The position numbers were made by a program, and so were the translations under genes. This document shows, piece after piece, positions 56,261 to 60,744 of a DNA stretch of 60,744 nucleotides (positions are counted from its first letter, which is position 1; each line of letters starts with the position of its first letter). The stretch comes from Bacteroidota bacterium (GTDB lineage: Bacteria; Bacteroidota; Bacteroidia; Flavobacteriales; Flavobacteriaceae). The notes below the pieces were generated by a model. It was not told the origin of the DNA. It ran no database searches and was given only the letters and a program-made list of their open reading frames with translations. Location of the stretch: assembly GCA_022562895.1 (NCBI GenBank), contig JADFOK010000014.1, positions 1-60,744 of the forward strand. The letters run 5' to 3'.

Positions 56261-56965
56261 TTACCCTACACTGGCATCAATATATGATATATTATTCTCA
56301 GTTAAACGACCTAATACCCATACTCCAGATGGAGCAGGTTCAATACCTGGCAGTGTACCCTCTACAAAGTCATTATATACATCTTCTGTTTTAGCTCCTA
56401 CTTTTTCACCCACAAACTGAGCATAAACTTTACGTGCCATATCGCAAATACAGAATAAAGTTCCTTTTTCCTGTAGTCCTTTAATACCAGCAAGACCGGG
56501 AAGAGGGTATACACCTTCTTCAGGTTCATAATAAGGATTTCTCATTGCAGGGGCTTTGGTAATTGGATCATTAAATCCAAAAAACTCACCAAGGTTATAC
56601 TTACTAATAGTCGCATCATTTAAACCAAAAACCATCCCATGATGTCTAAGGACATTTAAAACACCAAGTTCTTTTTCAGTAGTGCCTGTTTCTTCATTTG
56701 TGATATAATAAACATTAGTCCAAATAAGTCCCCATGGATTTGTCTGGGATATGTCGTAGGCAACCGGATGTGCTTTTTTTCCTAATTCTTTTAGGGCTTT
56801 ATCCAGATCCTCCCCTTTTGCAAGATCTTCTAATTTAAAATCTAAAGTTTCTGAATTGATTTTGGCCTGTATAGATTCAGGAATAAATGATAGCCCTGCT
56901 ACTACAGCACCTGTTGTTATTGCTCCAATAAACTTTCTTCTCGAATGTAAATTATTTTTTTCCAT
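56261..56965 (-). CDS. Tat-exported DsrE-like protein, unknown
   Basis: 234 residues. The leader SRRKFIGAITTGAVVAGLSF is a twin-arginine signal. The mature part has a DsrE/DsrF-like pattern: KELGVLNVLRHHGMVFGLND, GTLFCICDMARK (C172, C174) and a C-terminal APSGVWVLGRLTENNISYID. Such proteins may bind sulfur or cofactors; Tat export implies folding in the cytoplasm. The gene stands alone, with a terminator behind it. The family call is tentative. Confidence 0.65.
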   Translation of the reverse strand: MEKNNLHSRRKFIGAITTGAVVAGLSFIPESIQAKINSETLDFKLEDLAKGEDLDKALKELGKKAHPVAYDISQTNPWGLIWTNVYYITNEETGTTEKELGVLNVLRHHGMVFGLNDATISKYNLGEFFGFNDPITKAPAMRNPYYEPEEGVYPLPGLAGIKGLQEKGTLFCICDMARKVYAQFVGEKVGAKTEDVYNDFVEGTLPGIEPAPSGVWVLGRLTENNISYIDASVG

Positions 56966-57275
56966 TGTTTTATGATTTTTTTATTATTTATAACAACTAT
57001 TAAAAGTGCGTCTTTGTGATAATTATCAAATAAGGTCTGATAATATCAATAGTTTTTATAGGTAAATTCAATAAGGAGCAAATAATTATAATGCAATAAA
57101 ATGAAGATCGAAAAAGATAGTAATTTTTGTTATCTTATTAAAAAATTCTGTTGAAGTTAAATATATTTATTGGATTTTGCAAACTATTATTAACTTAAAC
57201 ATATGACTATCAAACTTATAATTTTAAAGTGTAACTATATATTAATTCTTTAACATTAATCATATATTTGGTAGG

Positions 57276-57410
57276 CTTGTCTTACCAATTCTAGACAGAA
57301 CCCAACCTAATATTGAAACCTGAAGTATTTATTTGTGTTTACTAGCTTACTGCCTTTCGTGTATACCGAATTGTACACCTTTTTTTGCTAAAAATGGGGC
57401 AAAAAGACCA
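57276..57410 (+). repeat. Direct repeat R1 with hairpin and T-run (possible sRNA)
   Basis: R1 contains GAACCCAACCTAATATTGAA, a hairpin GTGTA/TACAC (57359-57378) followed by C and seven T, then TGCTAAAAATGGGG. A diverged copy (R2) lies at 59714-59843 in the same orientation. A TATATTTG box at 57263-57270 could start a ~110-nt plus-strand transcript ending at the T-run. The stretch 56966-57275 shows nothing else. Confidence 0.45.
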
Positions 57411-57424
57411 AAATAGACAAGAAA

Positions 57425-57590
57425 CAAAAAAAGCCTCTCCTCCCGATAGCTATCGGGATGGAAAACCTGCCTGCTGGTAGGCAGGGCTTCTCATTGGTTA
57501 ACTACATTAACCTAGTCACATTTAAGTGACTCAACACAACTTCTTAGTTGCGGTCTGGACGAGACATACCTACAGTATGCAGGCTCGAAC
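57425..57590 (-). ncRNA. Structured repeat element E1
   Basis: A ~165-bp element made of a chain of hairpins. In plus coordinates these are a perfect palindrome CCCGATAGCTATCGGG (57442-57457), CCTGCCT/AGGCAGG (57466-57485), GGTTAA/TTAACC (57496-57512), AGTCAC/GTGACT (57514-57531), CAACT/AGTTG (57537-57550) and a CGAG..CTCG stem enclosing CATAC/GTATG (57560-57587). On the minus strand it ends in a T-run, so it reads as a transcript or 3' UTR ending in a terminator. It is one of two full copies and follows the DUF4382 gene. Confidence 0.6.
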
Positions 57591-57604
57591 TAAATATTCC
57601 TAAA

Positions 57605-57657
57605 ACAAAAAAACCCCATCCGTAAGGATAAGCTTCTCATCGGTTTATTTCTAAATT
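57605..57657 (-). repeat. Short partial element E3, terminator of the DUF4382 gene
   Basis: It begins five bases after the DUF4382 stop on the minus strand. It has GGTTTA/TAAATT around a TTTC loop (57642-57657), the shared AGCTTCTCAT block, ATCC/GGAT around GTAA (57618-57629) and a T-run. It looks like the terminator end of the larger elements without the remaining hairpins. Confidence 0.5.
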
Positions 57658-57661
57658 TATT

Positions 57662-58498
57662 TTATAATGGGGTTAATAGAATTGTTCCGACATCTGTAAT
57701 CGCTCCATTGACAACATCGATGGTCAGAGGAGACTCATACGGCTCGTAACCAATTTCTTCAATTTTTAAGATATACTCACCTTCAACTAGTCCACTTACT
57801 AAAAACTCTCCTAAATTATTAGTTATAGTTGAGGTAACGTATTCGTTATTTCCTGTGTAGGCTTGAACGACAACATCTTGTAAAGGAATTAGATCATCCA
57901 TCACAATTCCTGATATAGATCCGGAATTTACCTGCGCAATTAAATTAATCACCGGATGTAAATTATAATTTCCTGAATTCCCTGCTTTAACTATAGATTC
58001 ATTAACATCCCAATCTAAAATATATACATATGTAAAACCAGGTTCCAAAAAAGTATCAAGATGGAGTTTTAAACCCGATTGCTGTGCACTAGGTGTATTT
58101 AGTGGTACTGTAAATGGTTCTCCATTGTCATCTTCGATAACTAGGGTGTTACCTTCTCCCAAGACCAATCTTATTTGTTTTATTTCACCTGAAGGTATCA
58201 CCTCATCAGTAAGTAAAAGGTCATTCCCAGCGATAAGTTCGGTTAAATCAACCTCTATTGGATAATCTGCGGGTTCCCCAAAACTTATCCACCCTGCATC
58301 ATCATTCGAACGATTATATCTGATATCATTTATTATTACATTCACTTCTAAATAATCTCCCGGAGCATCAACTAATCTTAATTGAATTCTAGATTCTAAT
58401 TCTTCCATAGAATTTTCATCGTTGGAGCTTTGACAACCGATCATTAAAAGAATGAATAATAGAAAGGCAACCCATTTTGTTTTATAAATAAATTCCAT
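57662..58498 (-). CDS. DUF4382 lipoprotein with carboxypeptidase-regulatory-like domain
   Basis: 278 residues from the ATG at 58498; the longer in-frame start lacks a proper signal. Lipobox MIGC. Residues about 28-180 are DUF4382 (IQLRLVDAPGDYLEVNVIINDI, IRLVLGEGNTLV). The last 85 residues are a carboxypeptidase-regulatory-like Ig domain (GSISGIVMDDLIPLQDVVVQ, and GEYILKIEEIGYEPYESPLT). Probably exposed on the cell surface, with an unknown ligand. Followed by E3 and E1. Confidence 0.83.
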   Translation of the reverse strand: MEFIYKTKWVAFLLFILLMIGCQSSNDENSMEELESRIQLRLVDAPGDYLEVNVIINDIRYNRSNDDAGWISFGEPADYPIEVDLTELIAGNDLLLTDEVIPSGEIKQIRLVLGEGNTLVIEDDNGEPFTVPLNTPSAQQSGLKLHLDTFLEPGFTYVYILDWDVNESIVKAGNSGNYNLHPVINLIAQVNSGSISGIVMDDLIPLQDVVVQAYTGNNEYVTSTITNNLGEFLVSGLVEGEYILKIEEIGYEPYESPLTIDVVNGAITDVGTILLTPL

Positions 58499-58547
58499 AA
58501 CGTCAAGATTTAAACCCTCAAATATACAAATGTTGATTGTCATTAAA

Positions 58548-58716
58548 TAAAAAAAAACCTCTCCTCCCGATAGCTATCGGGATGGAAAACCTGCCTGCCG
58601 GTAGGCAGGGCTTCTCATTGGTCTATTTCTAAACCACATGACACATTTCTGTGTCACAACACAACTTCATGATTGCGGTCTGGACGAGACATACCCACGG
58701 TATGTAGGCTCGGACT
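58548..58716 (-). ncRNA. Structured repeat element E2
   Basis: The second full copy, with the same order of hairpins as E1: palindrome 58566-58581, 58590-58609, GGTCTA/TAAACC 58620-58635 with one mismatch, TGACAC/GTGTCA 58639-58656 and CGAG..CTCG 58685-58712. Compared with E1, the 58639 stem differs by two paired changes that keep pairing (A-T to T-A and T-A to A-T). It follows the T9SS gene and ends in a minus-strand T-run (plus-strand A-run near 58546-58557). Confidence 0.6.
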
Positions 58717-58777
58717 CGCGTGCATAAGTAATTAATAATCAGAAATCTAAAAGTATATTTTATAGGATAGAGCCTAT

Positions 58778-59623
58778 TTATTCCTTAATAACCTTCTTAG
58801 TATATACTCCTTGATCTGTCTCAATATCAACAAACAGAACACCCCTATCTAAGTAAGATACATCTACTTGATTCAAATTTCCTTTTTCTACTAATACAAG
58901 CCTTCCTAAGACGTCATAGATCTTTATTGAGGTAATTTCTATAGTACTGTTGTTTTCTATTCTAAGGATGTTTTGTACAGGGTTTGGATATAAAATAATT
59001 ATTTTATCGAATTGGTTATCGATTGTGGAAAGTATACTTTCATCTATACTAAGATTATCTATCCAGATTGTTGATATATCTATACAACCATCAGATCCAT
59101 TCCCACTGGCTGCTCCACTAAAAAAAACAGAAATTGAATCACTATACTCAATTAATGGAATTTCAATAAGGGTATATTCAGGAGTTTCATCATAGTTTAA
59201 CCATTCAAATTGACCTATAATCTCTCCGTTTTGATAAAAATTCAGATAAACCCTAAAAAAATCTTCGCCATCATTGTTGCTAGAAATGGACTTAAAATAA
59301 AAAAATAAACTTTTATTTGGTCCTAATGGATTTATAAAATCAATACTTGTTGAAGCGAGACTATGACAACCATCCCATTGGGAGCCTAGTGAATATAATA
59401 ATTTTAATGAATAATCACCATCTTGACTATCTATGCTTTTTTGCAATCTTTCAAACCCAAACTTTTGATTTGTTTCCCAATCTAAAGGTTTTTCATAAGT
59501 AACAGAGTTACCAAAAGGGTCATAGAAAATAACATCTTCCCATTCTTCAAAACTTGAATTGGGTATTTGCGATTGTACACTAAAACTTAATAATAATGTT
59601 AATAGAAGAAACAGTTTTTTCAT
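58778..59623 (-). CDS. Secreted protein with T9SS type A sorting domain
   Basis: 281 residues from the ATG at 59623; the start three codons earlier is less likely. The signal peptide ends SVQSQ, followed by IPNSSFEEW, a common first motif of Bacteroidota carbohydrate-associated exported proteins. Residues about 60-195 form a beta-sandwich. The last 75 residues are a T9SS sorting domain (ILYPNPVQNILRIEN, SIKIYDVLGRLVL, DIETDQGVYTKKVIKE). Surface location by T9SS is expected; function unknown. Confidence 0.85.
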   Translation of the reverse strand: MKKLFLLLTLLLSFSVQSQIPNSSFEEWEDVIFYDPFGNSVTYEKPLDWETNQKFGFERLQKSIDSQDGDYSLKLLYSLGSQWDGCHSLASTSIDFINPLGPNKSLFFYFKSISSNNDGEDFFRVYLNFYQNGEIIGQFEWLNYDETPEYTLIEIPLIEYSDSISVFFSGAASGNGSDGCIDISTIWIDNLSIDESILSTIDNQFDKIIILYPNPVQNILRIENNSTIEITSIKIYDVLGRLVLVEKGNLNQVDVSYLDRGVLFVDIETDQGVYTKKVIKE

Positions 59624-59647
59624 TACATACAATTTTACAGGGGGAGT

Positions 59648-59665
59648 TAGTAACGAATGTTACTA
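59648..59665. promoter_or_regulatory. Inverted repeat in the T9SS gene leader
   Basis: TAGTAAC and GTTACTA form perfect 7-bp arms around GAAT, 25 bp upstream of the T9SS gene start. It could be an operator or a leader hairpin. TACCTTTA just upstream on the minus strand is a weak -7 box. Confidence 0.4.
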
Positions 59666-59713
59666 GTAAAGGTACAAAATAAATATGGAATATTATTTGG
59701 TCTTAATTAGGGT

Positions 59714-59843
59714 GTGGGTCTAACCAAGACCCGAACCTAACTCTGAAATCCTTTATGAATAGTAGGTTTCAATTGATTGAATAAAAAAGGGTACCAAATT
59801 GATGCCCTTTTTTAGGTGCTAAATGGGGATTTCTAAGGTTTAA
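59714..59843 (+). repeat. Direct repeat R2 with hairpins
   Basis: R2 has a GGGTCT/AGACCC hairpin (59716-59732), GAACCTAACTCTGAAATCC, a hairpin AAAAAAGGG/CCCTTTTTT (59783-59813) enclosing TACCAAATTG, then TGCTAAATGGGG. It matches R1 in order and orientation, at roughly 60-65% identity by eye. Confidence 0.45.
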
Positions 59844-59975
59844 GAAATGCTAACTTTTGCTAACCTTTTTATTTATTAAAAACTACGGAATGAAGTTCAC
59901 TATAGATACTATGCACGTGAACAGATAGGGAGATATTCTATAAAAAATTAATTAATCTTTATTAATCTTTAGTTT

Positions 59976-59989
59976 ATTGATTAATCAAT
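59976..59989. repeat. 14-bp palindrome in an AT-rich spacer
   Basis: ATTGATTAATCAAT is a perfect palindrome followed by a T-run. ATTAATCTTT is repeated twice in tandem just before it. Apart from this, 59844-60072 contains no gene or RNA that I can recognise. Confidence 0.35.
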
Positions 59990-60072
59990 CTTTTTTCAAG
60001 ATTTAATTAATTAAAATACCATTCTTTTTTAATTAAAAATAAGAGCTTGTTCAAAACACTAACTTTAAATAG

Positions 60073-60104
60073 AAAAAAAAGCCACAAAACAACAGTATGT
60101 GGCC
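60073..60104 (-). terminator. Terminator of the repeat-lipoprotein gene
   Basis: GCCAC (60081-60085) pairs with GTGGC (60099-60103). On the minus strand it is followed by eight T. It lies 27 bp after the lipoprotein stop. Confidence 0.75.
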
Positions 60105-60130
60105 TTCAAATCTTAATAATTTTAAACAAA

Positions 60131-60637
60131 CTACAGAGGATCTCCTACTTTAATATCGCAACGATGTCCAGGTTGACCATGGGCAGGATTTAGTTTGATA
60201 TCCCCTGAATTGATCAAAGGAACGCCACTTTGAGTATTATCATTACTGGTTGCTGGTGCTGAATTTAAAGGAGCTCCTACTGCAATATCACATCGATGCC
60301 CTGGCTGACCATGGGCAGGATTTAGTTTGATATCCCCTGAATTGATCCAAGGAACACCACTTTGAGTATTATCACTATTGGTTGCTGGTGTTGAATTTAA
60401 AGGAGCTCCTACTGCAATATCACATCGATGCCCTAGCTGACCATGTGCTGGGTTTAACGCAATATCTCCTTTTGAATCTGAAGAGTTGTCATTAGAAAGT
60501 TTTGGTGTGTCACTGGTTGAAGTCTTGCTAGTAGATTCTTTCTTTTTGGATTCTTCTTTACAAGAACCTGTTACTCCTAAAGTTAATAATATCAGTATTA
60601 ATGTTATTTTTCTAATTGCAAAAATTAAAGTTTTCAT
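60131..60637 (-). CDS. Lipoprotein of three 44-residue Cys/His repeats
   Basis: 168 residues from the ATG at 60637; the longer in-frame start lacks a signal. Lipobox TGSC gives the lipid Cys, then a Ser/Lys/Thr-rich linker. Three repeats follow, each with LNPAHGQ(P/L)GHRCDI and VG(A/D)PL; the third ends the protein. Each repeat contains one Cys and two His. This motif is familiar as a C-terminal tag of uncharacterised Bacteroidota envelope proteins; binding of a metal or attachment of another molecule is a guess. No domain of known function is present. Confidence 0.7.
   Translation of the reverse strand: MKTLIFAIRKITLILILLTLGVTGSCKEESKKKESTSKTSTSDTPKLSNDNSSDSKGDIALNPAHGQLGHRCDIAVGAPLNSTPATNSDNTQSGVPWINSGDIKLNPAHGQPGHRCDIAVGAPLNSAPATSNDNTQSGVPLINSGDIKLNPAHGQPGHRCDIKVGDPL
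60138..60470 (-). repeat. 132-bp tandem repeats coding the Cys/His units
   Basis: GGA(G/T)CTCCTAC recurs at 60138, 60270 and 60402, an exact 132-bp period (44 codons). The second and third units are nearly identical; the first, coding the C-terminal end, has diverged slightly. The copy number may vary between strains. Confidence 0.8.
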
Positions 60638-60744
60638 AGTCGTTATTTTATACGGGAATTCGTAAAGATACAAAAATCCTGATTCACTCTTTATTTCCAG
60701 ACTTGTCATTTATAACTGCTTTTTTAAATCTTTTTCATTGGTTA

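Noticed and set aside
57425..58716. Reading E1/E2 as integron attC sites
   Set aside because: attC sites fold as one long imperfect hairpin with RYYYAAC/GTTRRRY ends; these elements are chains of local hairpins and no integrase is in the window.
1..60744. CRISPR array, insertion sequences or prophage
   Set aside because: No regularly spaced short repeats, transposase, integrase or phage structural genes were found on either strand.

Overview
The window reads as chromosome of a marine-type member of the Flavobacteriaceae (Bacteroidota). The evidence is low GC, C-terminal type IX secretion (T9SS) sorting domains at about 0.6 and 58.8 kb, Bacteroidota promoter boxes of the form TAnnTTTG, many short SxxC lipoproteins, a TonB-dependent receptor with a HmuY-like lipoprotein, mevalonate-pathway genes and an arsenosugar biosynthesis locus. 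Genes are dense and most are ordinary chromosomal ones; no phage, insertion sequence or CRISPR array was seen.

Layout. 0-3 kb: a cut gene with a HEPN-like RNxFAH motif, then a large LVIVD/CARDB/GEVED secreted protein followed by a 26-codon remnant that looks like a decayed copy of its start. 3.2-7.8 kb: a probable heme/iron module (7-TM protein, HmuY-like lipoprotein, TonB-dependent receptor, divergent PchR-like AraC regulator). 7.8-10 kb: GNAT, rRNA pseudouridine synthase, Na+/H+ antiporter. 10.2-22.2 kb: an arsenosugar locus (AhpD-like protein, radical SAM ArsS, two cluster-specific glycosyltransferases, purine nucleoside phosphorylase, ArsM, DUF547), interrupted by a convergent GH113-like hydrolase and continued by a tightly overlapped FAD oxidoreductase / membrane Fe-S protein / two GT2 operon. 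22.4-31.3 kb: LpxR-like lipid A deacylase, M28 peptidase, PD40 lipoprotein, GT-C enzyme, a second pseudouridine synthase lacking the usual catalytic Asp, then UbiA, mevalonate kinase and diphosphomevalonate decarboxylase. 32.0-32.8 kb: terminator, amidohydrolase remnant and tRNA-Leu(UAG). 33-51 kb: peptidases, DUF4407, cytochrome c, a nine-gene minus-strand run from a 2-TM protein through an ABC exporter and HemW to MmcQ, RuvC, a flippase/GT pair, M19 dipeptidase, an internally deleted Crp/Fnr regulator and a SYLF protein. 51-53 kb: a BlaI/M56 pair with a palindromic operator lying exactly on its own -7 box.

54.6-60.7 kb is accessory-like. It holds a DinB gene split by an in-frame TGA, the last 86 codons of an Omp85-type barrel, small Tat or Cys/His proteins, and a block in which each of two minus-strand exported-protein genes is followed by a ~165-nt structured repeat. 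The two full copies show compensatory base-pair changes, and the block is bounded by diverged ~130-bp direct repeats. The window closes with a lipoprotein built from 44-residue repeats, each holding one Cys and two His.

The strongest candidates for something undescribed are the structured repeat elements at 57.4-58.7 kb, the Cys/His repeat lipoprotein, and the redox/glycosyltransferase extension of the arsenosugar locus. All homology statements are from reading the sequence; no database search was run.
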